Source of the DNA: REEB95 sp035934995
GTDB lineage: Bacteria; Pseudomonadota; Alphaproteobacteria; ATCC43930; CGMCC-115725
DNA length: 64,000 nt
NCBI GenBank assembly: GCA_035934995.1
Contig: DASYXI010000037.1
Location: 77,876 to 141,875, forward strand
Reading direction: 5' to 3'
Under the pieces are notes generated by a model that made no database searches, was not told the DNA's origin, and saw only the letters and a program-made list of their open reading frames with translations. Both the position numbers and the translations under genes were made by a program. Positions 34,875 through 44,795 of the stretch are shown here, in pieces (position 1 is the first letter of the stretch; each line of letters starts with the position of its first letter).

Positions 34875-35455
34875 GCGGCGACGCTCTTCGCGGCGGCGAG
34901 CGTGAGGAAATTCTTGAGCAGGCGGTGGCCGCTTTGCGAGGCGATGCTTTCGGGATGGAACTGCACGCCGTGCACCGGCCGCTCGCGATGCTGGAGGCCC
35001 ATGATGATGCCGTCGTCGGTCTCGGCCGTGATCGTGAGCGAGGCGGGCAGGCTCGCGCGCTCGACGATCAGCGAATGATAGCGCGTCGCGTCGAACGGAT
35101 TGGGCAGCCCCGCGAAGACGCCGGCGTCACGGTGGCGGATCGCGCTCAGCTTGCCGTGCATCGGCACCTTGGCGCGCACCACCTTGCCGCCGAAGGCCTG
35201 GCCGATCGCCTGATGGCCGAGGCAGACGCCGAGCAGCGGAATGCGCCCAGCCTTGGCGACCAGCTCGAGACAGATGCCGGCGCGGTCGGGGTCACTGGGG
35301 CCGGGAGATATAACGATCCCCTGCGGCTTGAGCGCGAGTGCATCGGCCACCGACAGAGCGTCGTTGCGTTTGACAACGATCTCGGCGCCGAGCTCGCCGA
35401 GGTAGTGCCACAGATTGTAGGTGAAACTGTCGTAGTTATCGATCAGCAGGAACAT
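34871..35455 (-). CDS. trpG: Anthranilate synthase, glutamine amidotransferase subunit
   Basis: A 194-residue class I amidotransferase: MFLLIDNYDSFTYNLWHYLG, the nucleophile Cys in LLGVCLGHQAIGQAFGG, and the His-Glu pair in HGVQFHPESIASQSGH. It supplies ammonia to TrpE. trpE lies 1.36 kb away on the same strand, with three other open genes or fragments in between, so the two subunits are probably not expressed from one transcript here. Confidence 0.96.
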   Translation of the reverse strand: MFLLIDNYDSFTYNLWHYLGELGAEIVVKRNDALSVADALALKPQGIVISPGPSDPDRAGICLELVAKAGRIPLLGVCLGHQAIGQAFGGKVVRAKVPMHGKLSAIRHRDAGVFAGLPNPFDATRYHSLIVERASLPASLTITAETDDGIIMGLQHRERPVHGVQFHPESIASQSGHRLLKNFLTLAAAKSVAA

Positions 35456-35665
35456 ATCGGGGCCTCGCCGCCGAACTTATATCAGGCCGCACCGGCGCTG
35501 TGAAATCGAGTAAACTGGTGCGTTTCTGGCTGGCTGCGCGCCTTAGAAAAAGCGCACCGGCGGGGGACCGCCCGGTGCCGTGAAACCGGGCCCAGGGGTG
35601 CGTGGCTGTGGACGAGACGATCAAAAAGCGCGACGAGACTTCGCCGCCTGCGCCGCCGCGCGCGC

Positions 35666-35878
35666 GACATCTTCCTCGACGGTGAGGAGGCGGCGATCTC
35701 GGTCGACGCCCGCCTGGCGCAGCTGGTCAACCTCGCGCGCGAACGCGGCAGCGCCATCGCCATCGGGCATGCCCACGATGCGACGCTGGCGGCGCTGCAA
35801 CGCTGGCTGCCGACGCTGTCGCGCCAGGGCGTCGTGCTCGTGCCGCTGACGGCGGTGGTCAAAGCACGCGGCAGTTGA
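35666..35878 (+). pseudogene. C-terminal fragment of a YibQ-type divergent polysaccharide deacetylase
   Basis: This 70-codon stretch reads DIFLDGEEAAISVDARLAQL, then RERGSAIAIGHAHDATLAAL, QRWLPTLSRQGVVLVPLTAV, and a stop. It matches the end of divergent polysaccharide deacetylases (DUF610/YibQ), which normally have over 250 residues; the GIGHP-type motif and LVPLSAVV ending are both recognisable. No start, signal or catalytic N-terminal half is present: upstream the frame runs into unrelated, stop-broken DNA. It therefore looks like the residue of a deletion. It is on the opposite strand to the trp genes. Confidence 0.75.
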
Positions 35879-35888
35879 GGCCGCGGCG

Positions 35889-36299
35889 CTACTTCGCCGG
35901 GATCGACAGCGGCTTGCCGCGGTCGAGCACCAGCACCGAGATGGAATACGTCATGCTCGACGAGGCGTTGCGCGTCTCGTGCACGAGGCCGGCGGGATTG
36001 TGATAGGCCTCGCCGGCCTTCACGGTCAGGGGCGGCTTACCGTTGAAATAGATGATGCGCAGCGCGCCTTCGGTCACGAGGCCGTATTCGTCGCCGTCAT
36101 GATAATGGCGGCCGCTGCTGGCATTGGGCGGCCATTCGACCGAAATCATGGTGGTGGTCTTGCCCGGTACGCCGCTCAACGGCACGTGGTCGAGGAAGAC
36201 ATGTGTCGGAATCGGCTTGGGCTGCGCGGCCGGCTGCGCGGCGGCGCCGACGGCAAGCAACGCCGCCGCCGCGGCGGCAACGGCAAAGGTTCGAATCAT
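35889..36299 (-). CDS. Secreted cupin-domain protein
   Basis: A 136-residue protein with a signal peptide (MIRTFAVAAAAAALLAVGAAAQ). The single cupin barrel shows motif 1 as GRHYHDGDEYGLVTEGALRI, with two His and a Glu for metal binding, and motif 2 as GEAYHNPAGLVHETRN. It should be a periplasmic metal-binding barrel; the reaction, if any, is unknown. Start at the ATG at 36299 behind GGGGGAC; the longer frame is spurious. Confidence 0.8.
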   Translation of the reverse strand: MIRTFAVAAAAAALLAVGAAAQPAAQPKPIPTHVFLDHVPLSGVPGKTTTMISVEWPPNASSGRHYHDGDEYGLVTEGALRIIYFNGKPPLTVKAGEAYHNPAGLVHETRNASSSMTYSISVLVLDRGKPLSIPAK

Positions 36300-36357
36300 C
36301 TTGGGTCCCCCGGAAAGAAACGCAGCCATCCACGCCTCCGCGGGCGGCGGTCTGTCG

Positions 36358-36693
36358 TCAGCGCGCAATCGGTCCGCGCACGACCGTGACGCCGGCTTCA
36401 TTCTCGACCGAGAAATGGAGGTCTGCCGGCCTGAGCAAGGACGGTTGCTCGCGGATCGTAATGGCGCTTCGCGTGTTGCCGGGTGCTGCCGCGATCGGCA
36501 CCGGATAGGCCGCTTGGGTCGATGGATAAACCCACAGCGGCGCGAACATCGACGTCGATGCCGTGCTGCTTTTCGCAGCCGGCACGTCAATCATCGTGGT
36601 CGCGTCGCCTGGCAGTGCGGAACCGGCGCTGAAAACGAGAGCGCCTAATGCAATGGCCGAAGCCAACACGGCGCGGGCGAAGGTGTGCGGCAT
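36358..36693 (-). CDS. Secreted hypothetical protein
   Basis: A 111-residue protein with GGAGG upstream and a signal peptide (ARAVLASAIALGALVFSAGSA). The mature part is about 85 residues with no cysteine and few recognisable features (SMFAPLWVYPSTQAAYPVPI, HFSVENEAGVTVVRGPIAR). It precedes the cupin gene on the same strand with a 58-base gap, so the two may be co-expressed. No family recognised. Confidence 0.6.
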   Translation of the reverse strand: MPHTFARAVLASAIALGALVFSAGSALPGDATTMIDVPAAKSSTASTSMFAPLWVYPSTQAAYPVPIAAAPGNTRSAITIREQPSLLRPADLHFSVENEAGVTVVRGPIAR

Positions 36694-36812
36694 GAAATCC
36701 TCCGTCGCTCGCGCGCGAGTATTGGGTGATTCGCATTAACCGTCACGCGAAATCCGGCAACGGCCGCGCACTTTCCGTGTCAACCCGGATTTGTCACGAG
36801 TCGTGGTGACGA

Positions 36813-38315
<1,503 letters not shown>

Positions 38316-38319
38316 GGCG

Positions 38320-40197
38320 CTACAGCGCGCGCTGCAGATTGGTCTGGTTGATCTCGACCGGATAGCGCGCGCGCAGCGCCTGCGAGAACTCGCCGAGGAA
38401 CTCGCTCTGCATTTGCTGCGCCAGCTGATGCGACAGCGCGTCGACGGTCGCCTTGTCCGCCGCCGGGTTGGCTTTCTGGATGGAAGTGAGCTGCGCGACG
38501 ACAAAGCCGTCGCCGCCGCCCGCGAACGTCGCGGTATTGAGCTTCAAATTGAAGAGCGAGCCGATCAGCGCCGGCGGTACCTTGTTGTTGCCCGAACGCA
38601 TCACTGGACCGGTGCTGCTGACCACGAGCTTGCGCTTGGCGGCGACGGCTTTGAGCGACTGCCCGGCGTTGACCTCGTCGACGATCTGCTTGGCGAGCGT
38701 GGCGAGCGCGTCGCTGCGCTGCTGCGCCTGCCAGAGCGTCACGACCTGGTTGCGCACCTGGTCGAGCGGCGGCACGCCCGACGGCGTCGTCTTGTCGACA
38801 TGGACAATGAAATAGCCGTCGTCGCCGAGATCGTCGAGCTCGCTGCTCTGGCCGGGCGCGGTCGAGAAGGCGGCTTGCAGTATCTTGGCTTTCTGTGGCG
38901 GCAGGGACGCGGCCTTGCCGTCCGCGAGATTGCCCTGGACATCGGCGCCGGTGATTGTCGTCGTTTTCATGCCGAACTGCTTCGCCACCGTTGCGAACGT
39001 GCCGCCGCCGGCGAGCGCGTCGTCGATGTGGTTGGCAAGCTGCGCGATCTGGTCGCCGGCCATGTCGCGCGCGACTTCCTGGCGCAACTTGGTCTTCACT
39101 TGGTCGAAGCTCTGCGTCTGCTCGGGCTTGATCGCGTTGACGCGCACGATGTGCCAGCCGAATGAATCCTGAATCGGCTGCGTCACGGCGCCCTGCTTGG
39201 CGGTGAACGTCGCGTCGGCCAGCGCCTGCGGCAGATCCTGGCGGCGCATCCAGCCGAGATCGAGCGTACTGGCATCTTCGCCGGCGACCGCCTTGGCGAC
39301 GGCGGCGAACGGCTTGCCGGCGGCGAGCTGCGCCTCGGCCGCGTCCGCTTTCGCCTTGTCCGGCAGCAGCATCTGCTGGAGCTGCCGCGTCTCGGGCGTG
39401 TGGAATTCGTCGAGCCGCGCTTGATAAGCGTCCTTGAGCTTGTCGTCCGGCACGTTGATGCCGGCGGCCACGTCGTTGATGGTCAGCGTCGCCAGGGTGA
39501 AGTTGCGGCGCTCGGGCGTGCGGAACGCGTTGGGATGCTCCTTATAATAGGCGGCGAGGTCCTGCTCCGACGGTTTCGGCGGCGCCGGGGCCGCCGACGG
39601 TGGCAGCACAACGACATCGGCGACGCGGCGTTCGGCTTCGGCGCGATAGATCGCGTCGGCGAGTTCCGTCGGCGGCCGGACGCCTTCGGTCAGCGAAATC
39701 GTCAACTCGTCGCGTTCAAGATCGGAGCGCAGCAACTGTTCATATTGCGCGTCGTTCAGCCGGTTGGCCGCCAGGATCTGGTTATAGACGTTGCGGTCGA
39801 ATTGGCCGTTGGAGCCGCGGAACGCCGGATTGTCGACGATCGCCTTGCGCACCGCATCGTTGCCGACGCGGATATTGAGCCGGCCGGTTTCGTCCGCCAG
39901 CACCGCGGATTCGATCAGCCGGTTGAGCGCCGCGTCGACGACGCCGAGCTGCTTCGCCTGTTCCATGGTGAGGCTGGCGCCGCCGTTCGAGCGGCGCAGA
40001 CGATCGATATCGGCGCGCACCGACTGTTGCAATTGCGTCGCCGCGATCTGCTCGCCGGCCACGGTCGCGACCGAGGTGTCGACGCTGCGGTTGCGGAAGA
40101 TGTCGCCGATGCCCCAGATGCCGAAGGTGACGATCAGTACGCCGAACAGGATCTTGACGACGAGGGAGGTGGCTTTGGAGCGGATGGCTTGCAGCAT
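38320..40197 (-). CDS. ppiD: Peptidyl-prolyl isomerase PpiD (SurA_N/parvulin)
   Basis: A 625-residue inner-membrane-anchored periplasmic foldase. Start MLQAIRSKATSLVVKILFGV at 40197, with one N-terminal helix (KILFGVLIVTFGIWGIGDIF). The SurA_N-like chaperone region spans about residues 35-230, and the parvulin domain follows (ETRQLQQMLLPDKAKAD, LGWMRRQDLPQALADATF, QDSFGWHIVRVNAI). A long C-terminal region resembles E. coli PpiD. It assists secreted proteins at the Sec exit. Lies between tpiA (divergent) and trpE (same strand). Confidence 0.92.
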   Translation of the reverse strand: MLQAIRSKATSLVVKILFGVLIVTFGIWGIGDIFRNRSVDTSVATVAGEQIAATQLQQSVRADIDRLRRSNGGASLTMEQAKQLGVVDAALNRLIESAVLADETGRLNIRVGNDAVRKAIVDNPAFRGSNGQFDRNVYNQILAANRLNDAQYEQLLRSDLERDELTISLTEGVRPPTELADAIYRAEAERRVADVVVLPPSAAPAPPKPSEQDLAAYYKEHPNAFRTPERRNFTLATLTINDVAAGINVPDDKLKDAYQARLDEFHTPETRQLQQMLLPDKAKADAAEAQLAAGKPFAAVAKAVAGEDASTLDLGWMRRQDLPQALADATFTAKQGAVTQPIQDSFGWHIVRVNAIKPEQTQSFDQVKTKLRQEVARDMAGDQIAQLANHIDDALAGGGTFATVAKQFGMKTTTITGADVQGNLADGKAASLPPQKAKILQAAFSTAPGQSSELDDLGDDGYFIVHVDKTTPSGVPPLDQVRNQVVTLWQAQQRSDALATLAKQIVDEVNAGQSLKAVAAKRKLVVSSTGPVMRSGNNKVPPALIGSLFNLKLNTATFAGGGDGFVVAQLTSIQKANPAADKATVDALSHQLAQQMQSEFLGEFSQALRARYPVEINQTNLQRAL

Positions 40198-40337
40198 GGT
40201 GGAGCCCGAAATGGCGCGCGGATGATAGGGGCGGGCGGGTGGCGCCGCAACGCCCAAAGCGCCGCCGTCGACGTCCTGCAGCGGCGCGAGCGGCCGAAAA
40301 TGGACATGCCGCGGCCCGGATCGCTACGATCATCGGC

Positions 40338-40808
40338 ATGGAATGTCGAATCCGGGAAATGGGGCCCGCCGACCGCCTCGTTTGGGCTCGGATGCGAAGT
40401 CAGCTCTGGCCGGACGAGATTCTCGACGCGTATCTCGCGATGATCGACGAAATTCTCGGCAGCGATGACGCATGGAGCTTCATCGCCGAGGCCGCCGGTG
40501 CGGCCGCCGGGTTTGCCGAACTCGCGATCCGGAAATACGCGAACGGTTGCGAGAGTCGGCCGGTTCCATTTCTCGAGGGTATCTGGGTGGAGGAGCAATT
40601 GCGCCGTCGCCGGATCGGTGCGCGGCTGCTGAACCATATCGAAGCCTTTGTGGGCCGACGGGGCTTTCGCGAGATCGGTTCGGATGCGTTCGCCGACGAT
40701 CGCGTGTCGCATGCGGCCCACGCGGCTTGGGGCTTTACTGAGACGGAACGCGTGGTCTATTTCCGCAAACCGTTGGCGAAGTCCGAGCCCAGATCACGCG
40801 GCTCGTAA
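40338..40808 (+). CDS. GNAT acetyltransferase resembling aminoglycoside 6'-N-acetyltransferase
   Basis: A 156-residue GNAT protein. The start region REMGPADRLVWARMRSQLWPD, the block YANGCESRPVPFLEGIWVEE, acetyl-CoA motif A RRRRIGARLLNHIEAFVGRRG, and the end SHAAHAAWGFTETERVVYFRKPL all follow the AAC(6')-I pattern, including the SxxAHxxxGFxETERxVxFRK signature. In that family the enzyme acetylates aminoglycosides; chromosomal relatives often have other or unknown substrates. It stands alone between ppiD and tpiA, with no mobile element beside it. Start at the ATG at 40338; the frame is open further upstream. Confidence 0.8.
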   Translation: MECRIREMGPADRLVWARMRSQLWPDEILDAYLAMIDEILGSDDAWSFIAEAAGAAAGFAELAIRKYANGCESRPVPFLEGIWVEEQLRRRRIGARLLNHIEAFVGRRGFREIGSDAFADDRVSHAAHAAWGFTETERVVYFRKPLAKSEPRSRGS

Positions 40809-40869
40809 GTCCGGCCAAGGTGCTTCCGTCCGCAGTGCCCGCGGCACCGCTGGCGGGGTCGCATTGCCC

Positions 40870-41628
40870 ATGCTAAAGGGCATCGTGCGCAAGCTGGTGG
40901 CTGGCAACTGGAAGATGAACGGCCTCATGGCCGACGGCGTCGCCCGCGCGCGCGATCTTGCCGCCCGCGCCAAGGCGAAGCCGCTCGCTTGCGAGATCGT
41001 GCTCTGTCCGCCGGCGACGCTGCTGGTGCCGGTTGCGCAAGCCATTGCCGGCTCGGGGCTCGGGCTCGGCGGTCAGGATTGTCACGCCGCGGCGGCCGGT
41101 CCGCACACCGGCGACATCGGTGCGCCGATGCTCAAGGACGCCGGCTGCACTTACGTCATCCTCGGCCATTCCGAGCGCCGCCAGGATCATAAGGAGAGCG
41201 ATGCGATCGTGCGCGCCAAGGCCGTGGCGGCGGTCGCCGCCGGTCTGTGCGCCATCGTCTGTGTCGGCGAGACGGCGGCCGAACGCGCCAGCGGTCGCAC
41301 TGAAGCGACCGTCGTACGCCAACTGCAAAATTCGCTGCCGCCAAAGGTGGGCGCCGCCGCGTTGGTCGTGGCCTATGAGCCGGTCTGGGCGATCGGCAGC
41401 GGCCGCACGCCGACGGCGCAGGACGTGGGCTCGGTGCACGCGCGCATTCGCGAAACGTTGCGCGATCTCGCCGCCGACGCGGCGGCGATGCGCATCCTCT
41501 ACGGCGGCTCGGTGAAGGCAGCGAACGCCCATGACCTGGCAGCCGTCGCCAACGTCGATGGGTTTCTGGTTGGCGGCGCAAGTTTGAACGCCGACGAGTT
41601 CTGGTCAATCGCCGCCGCCTGCGGCTGA
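40870..41628 (+). CDS. tpiA: Triose-phosphate isomerase
   Basis: A 252-residue TIM barrel. LVAGNWKMNG holds Asn and Lys, the catalytic His is in YVILGHSERRQ, the catalytic Glu in VAYEPVWAIGSGRTPT, and the phosphate loop in ILYGGSVKAANA and FLVGGASL. It interconverts dihydroxyacetone phosphate and glyceraldehyde 3-phosphate. In related genomes secG commonly follows; here secG is 9.5 kb away. A GTG or TTG start just upstream of the ATG at 40870 is possible. Confidence 0.96.
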   Translation: MLKGIVRKLVAGNWKMNGLMADGVARARDLAARAKAKPLACEIVLCPPATLLVPVAQAIAGSGLGLGGQDCHAAAAGPHTGDIGAPMLKDAGCTYVILGHSERRQDHKESDAIVRAKAVAAVAAGLCAIVCVGETAAERASGRTEATVVRQLQNSLPPKVGAAALVVAYEPVWAIGSGRTPTAQDVGSVHARIRETLRDLAADAAAMRILYGGSVKAANAHDLAAVANVDGFLVGGASLNADEFWSIAAACG

Positions 41629-41986
41629 GCCGCCTGCGAAATTCGGCATGGTGGCATACCACGAACGCCAATGGCGTGCTGTCCCACCGCCTTACACCTT
41701 ATTCATGTAACGATTCATGTAACGCGCTTGCAACGGCTTGCGCTGGACGAGCCCAAAGCCCTTGAAAGTCCTTGAAGCTTTGAGGCGCTTTGCGGATGAT
41801 GCGGGCAAGAAAGAACAACGCGTTTTCGCGGGCGGGGGAGGTCAAGACGACAGTGGCGAGCGGCGCTCGCCCTTTCCGATACCGTCATTGAATTACTGTA
41901 ACTGGCTGCGTTCCGCGGTCGGTTCCGCAACGGCGTGGCAGTTAAAATGCAATCGCAAACAATGACAGACACCAGGGAGTGAAACG
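41629..41986. other. Intergenic region with a 12-bp tandem repeat, upstream of the ABC transporter genes
   Basis: No convincing gene in 358 bases. It contains the exact tandem repeat ATTCATGTAACG at 41701-41712 and 41713-41724, in a less GC-rich stretch, which could be a regulator binding site. Further on there is only mixed sequence up to the ribosome site GGGAGTG before the ATG at 41987. A promoter for the transporter operon is expected here, but I see no strong -35/-10 pair. Confidence 0.5.
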
Positions 41987-43249
41987 ATGACTGAGTCGAA
42001 GCCGTCCATCATCGGTCGCCGCACGATCATCAAGGCGACGGCCGCCGCGGGTCTGGCGCAGGTCGCCGCACCCTTTGTCATCTCGGCGCGTGCCGCCGAC
42101 AACATCAAGATCGGCCTCGACGATTGCTTCACCGGCACCTACGCCGAGACCGGTACGAACGAGAAGCTCGGCGCGATGTTCGCCGTCGACGAGATCAACA
42201 AGAAAGGCGGCATTCTCGGCCGCAAGGTCGAGATGATCGCCGAGGATTCGACCAGCTCCGATACCGGCATCGCGGTGCAGAAGGCGCACAAGCTGATCGA
42301 TCGCGACAAGGTCGACTTCCTGCTCGGCAATGTGAACTCGGCGATGGCATTGGCGATCGGCGAAGTCGCCGGCCAGGCCGGCAAGCTGCTGGTCGTCACC
42401 GGCGGCCACACCGATGCCGTCACCGGCACCGATTGCCACTTCAACGTCTTCCGCGTCTGCAGCACCACGCGCATGGAGGCGAACGCAGTCTCGGATACGT
42501 TGTTCAAGAAGTACGGCAAGAAGTTCTATTTCATCACGCCGGACTACGCCTTCGGTCACACGCTGCAACAAGGCTTCGAGGCGGCGTTGAAGGCCAACAA
42601 CGGCACCGAAGTCGGCGCGTCATTGACGCCGCTCGGCACCACCGACTTCTCGTCGTATCTCATCAAGGCGCAGGCGGCGAAGCCGGACGTCATCATCTTC
42701 CTGACCAATGGACAGGACGGCGTCAACTCGCTGAAACAGGCGGTGCAGTTCGGCCTCGACAAGAAGTTCGGCATCGCCGGCGGCCTCGAGGAGCTCGAGG
42801 TCTTCAACGGTCTGCCGCCGGAAGCGCGCATCGGCACCTGGGTCTTCGAATGGTACTGGAAGCAGCCGGGCGTGCCGCATGTGAAGGAGTTCGTCGCCGC
42901 GATGCGCAAGCGGCTCGGCGGCAAGGTGCCGACGGCGCGTCACTGGTTCGGCTATGTCGCAGCCTGGACGTGTTACTTCGCCGCCGAGGGCACGAAATCG
43001 CTCGATGTGGTCAAGATGGCGAAGTACCTGCAGAACTTCAAACTGCCGCCTGAAGTCGCCCTTCAGCCCAACAACCCCTTCTACCGCGCGGGCGACAACC
43101 AGCTCATGGGGACGCTCTATGTCGGTCATGCGGTGGCGCAGGGCAAGGACGACCCCGAGGATCTCTTCGTCATCGAGAAAGAGGTCAAGGGCGTCGACGC
43201 GGCGCTGCCCGTGTCCGAGACCGGCTGCAAGTTGAAGTGGCCGGCTTGA
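41987..43249 (+). CDS. ABC transporter substrate-binding protein (branched-chain amino acid type), copy 1
   Basis: A 420-residue periplasmic binding protein (Peripla_BP_6/LivK-like). The N-terminus has a twin-arginine signal, GRRTIIKATAAAGLAQVAA, cleaved near SARA-AD, so it is probably exported folded by Tat. The mature part shows IKIGLDDCFTGTYAETGTNE, GGILGRKVEMIAEDSTS, VDFLLGNVNSAMALAIGEVA and FITPDYAFGHTLQQGFEAAL. It should capture a small amide or amino-acid-like ligand for the LivHMGF permease downstream. The second, very similar copy at 43357 implies recent duplication. Ligand cannot be told from sequence by eye. Confidence 0.9.
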   Translation: MTESKPSIIGRRTIIKATAAAGLAQVAAPFVISARAADNIKIGLDDCFTGTYAETGTNEKLGAMFAVDEINKKGGILGRKVEMIAEDSTSSDTGIAVQKAHKLIDRDKVDFLLGNVNSAMALAIGEVAGQAGKLLVVTGGHTDAVTGTDCHFNVFRVCSTTRMEANAVSDTLFKKYGKKFYFITPDYAFGHTLQQGFEAALKANNGTEVGASLTPLGTTDFSSYLIKAQAAKPDVIIFLTNGQDGVNSLKQAVQFGLDKKFGIAGGLEELEVFNGLPPEARIGTWVFEWYWKQPGVPHVKEFVAAMRKRLGGKVPTARHWFGYVAAWTCYFAAEGTKSLDVVKMAKYLQNFKLPPEVALQPNNPFYRAGDNQLMGTLYVGHAVAQGKDDPEDLFVIEKEVKGVDAALPVSETGCKLKWPA

Positions 43250-43262
43250 TTCGCTGACTGAG

Positions 43263-43294
43263 AGCCGGGCGGGCGAGCATCGTTCCGCCCGGCT
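43263..43294 (+). terminator. Intercistronic GC-rich hairpin between the two binding-protein genes
   Basis: The perfect 10-bp stem AGCCGGGCGG / CCGCCCGGCT with a 12-base loop starts 14 bases after the first gene's stop. Only a short UUC follows, so it is more likely an mRNA 3'-end protector or a partial terminator that raises the level of the first gene than a full stop. Confidence 0.6.
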
Positions 43295-43356
43295 TTCAAG
43301 CACTCGAACCAAGGACTGCGTACAAACAAACAACGTACCTCTAGGGAGTGACCTAA

Positions 43357-44619
43357 ATGACTGAACCGAAGTCGTCCTCGATCGGCCGCCGTACCGTGTT
43401 GAAAGGCGCGGCTGCTGCTGGCGTCGCACAAGTCGCTGCGCCGTTCGTGGTTTCCGCCTGGGCCGCCGACACCATCAAGATCGGTCTCGACGACACGTTC
43501 ACCGGCACCTACGCCGAGCTCGGCAAGAACGAGCAGATCGGCGCGCAGCTCGCCGTCGATCAGATGAACCAGAAGGGTGGCATCCTCGGTCGCAAGGTCG
43601 AACTGATCTCCGAGGATTCGACCAGCGCCGATACGGGGACAGCGGTGCAGAAAGCGCACAAGCTGCTCGATCGCGACAAGGTCGACTTCCTGCTCGGCAA
43701 CGTGAACTCGGCGATGGCGCTCGCGATCGGCGAAGTCGCCGGCCAAGCTGGCAAGCTGCTGGTCGTCACCGGCGGCCATACCGATGCCGTCACCGGCACC
43801 GACTGCCACTGGAACGTGTTCCGTGTCTGCAACACGACACGCATGGAGACCAATTCGGTCTCGCAGACGCTGTTCAAGAAGTACGGCAAGAAATTCTATT
43901 TCATCACGCCGGACTACGCGTTCGGCCACACGCTGCAACTGGGTTTCGAAGCGGCGCTGAAGGCGAACAACGGCACCGAGGTGGGTGCATCGCTGACGCC
44001 GCTCGGCGCCACGGACTACTCGGCCTATCTCATCAAGGCGCAGGCCGCGAAGCCGGACGTCATCATCTTCCTCACCGCCGGCCAGGATGCGGTCAACTCG
44101 CTGAAGCAAGCGGTGCAGTTCGGCCTCAACAAGAAGTTCGCCATCGCTGGCGCGCAGCAGGAGCTCGAAGTGCTCAACGGCCTGCCGCCCGAGGCGCGTA
44201 TCGGCACCTGGGTCTTCGAATGGTACTGGAAGCAGCCGGGCGTGCCCTTTGTGAAGGAGTTTGTCGCCGACATCCGCAAGCGCAACGGCGGCAAGGTGCC
44301 GACGGCGCGTCACTGGTTCGGCTATGCGGCGGCATGGACCTGCGCGCTTGCGGCCAATCACACCAAGTCGCTCGACACGCCCAAGATGGCGAGGTTCCTG
44401 CAGAATTTCAAACTGCCGCCTGAGGTCGCTCTCATGCCGAACAACCCGTTCTTCCGGGCGGGCGACAATCAGTTCATGCCGACGCTCTTCGTCGGTCATG
44501 CGGTATCGCAGGGCAAGGACGACCCCGAAGATCTCTTCGTCGTCGATCAAGAGGTCAAGGGTAGCGATGCCGCGCTACCGGTTACCGAAACCGGCTGCAA
44601 GATGAAGATACCGGCCTGA
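43357..44619 (+). CDS. ABC transporter substrate-binding protein (branched-chain amino acid type), copy 2
   Basis: A 420-residue paralogue of the preceding gene, the same length and with long identical blocks (VDFLLGNVNSAMALAIGEVA, KKYGKKFYFITPDYAFGHTL, EARIGTWVFEWYWKQPGVP). Twin-arginine signal GRRTVLKGAAAAGVAQVAA, cleaved near SAWA-AD. Differences cluster in ligand-facing segments such as LTAGQDAVNSLKQA and AIAGAQQELEVLNGL against NGQDGVNSL and AGGLEELEVFNGL in copy 1, so the two may bind related but different ligands. Both should dock on the same permease. Confidence 0.9.
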   Translation: MTEPKSSSIGRRTVLKGAAAAGVAQVAAPFVVSAWAADTIKIGLDDTFTGTYAELGKNEQIGAQLAVDQMNQKGGILGRKVELISEDSTSADTGTAVQKAHKLLDRDKVDFLLGNVNSAMALAIGEVAGQAGKLLVVTGGHTDAVTGTDCHWNVFRVCNTTRMETNSVSQTLFKKYGKKFYFITPDYAFGHTLQLGFEAALKANNGTEVGASLTPLGATDYSAYLIKAQAAKPDVIIFLTAGQDAVNSLKQAVQFGLNKKFAIAGAQQELEVLNGLPPEARIGTWVFEWYWKQPGVPFVKEFVADIRKRNGGKVPTARHWFGYAAAWTCALAANHTKSLDTPKMARFLQNFKLPPEVALMPNNPFFRAGDNQFMPTLFVGHAVSQGKDDPEDLFVVDQEVKGSDAALPVTETGCKMKIPA

Positions 44620-44632
44620 CGTGGTTGGGCAG

Positions 44633-44663
44633 ACCGGGCGTCGCTGCGGTGGCGGCGCCCGGT
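44633..44663 (+). terminator. Hairpin between binding protein and permease genes
   Basis: The stem ACCGGGCG / CGCCCGGT is 13 bases after the second binding-protein gene; a further G/C hairpin built on GGCCCG / CGGGCC lies near 44723-44750. No long U run. Together they probably lower read-through into the permease genes, giving excess binding protein. Confidence 0.5.
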
Positions 44664-44795
44664 TGCCGATGGGACGAACGGAGAATTTCGGTTGTCGATC
44701 GTATGGTTTGCAGAAGGCCCGTGCGCCGGGGCGTGCGGGCCGAATTTATGTGCAAACGCCACGCGGTGGTGATAGGCCGGGAATAATCGAAGGCG

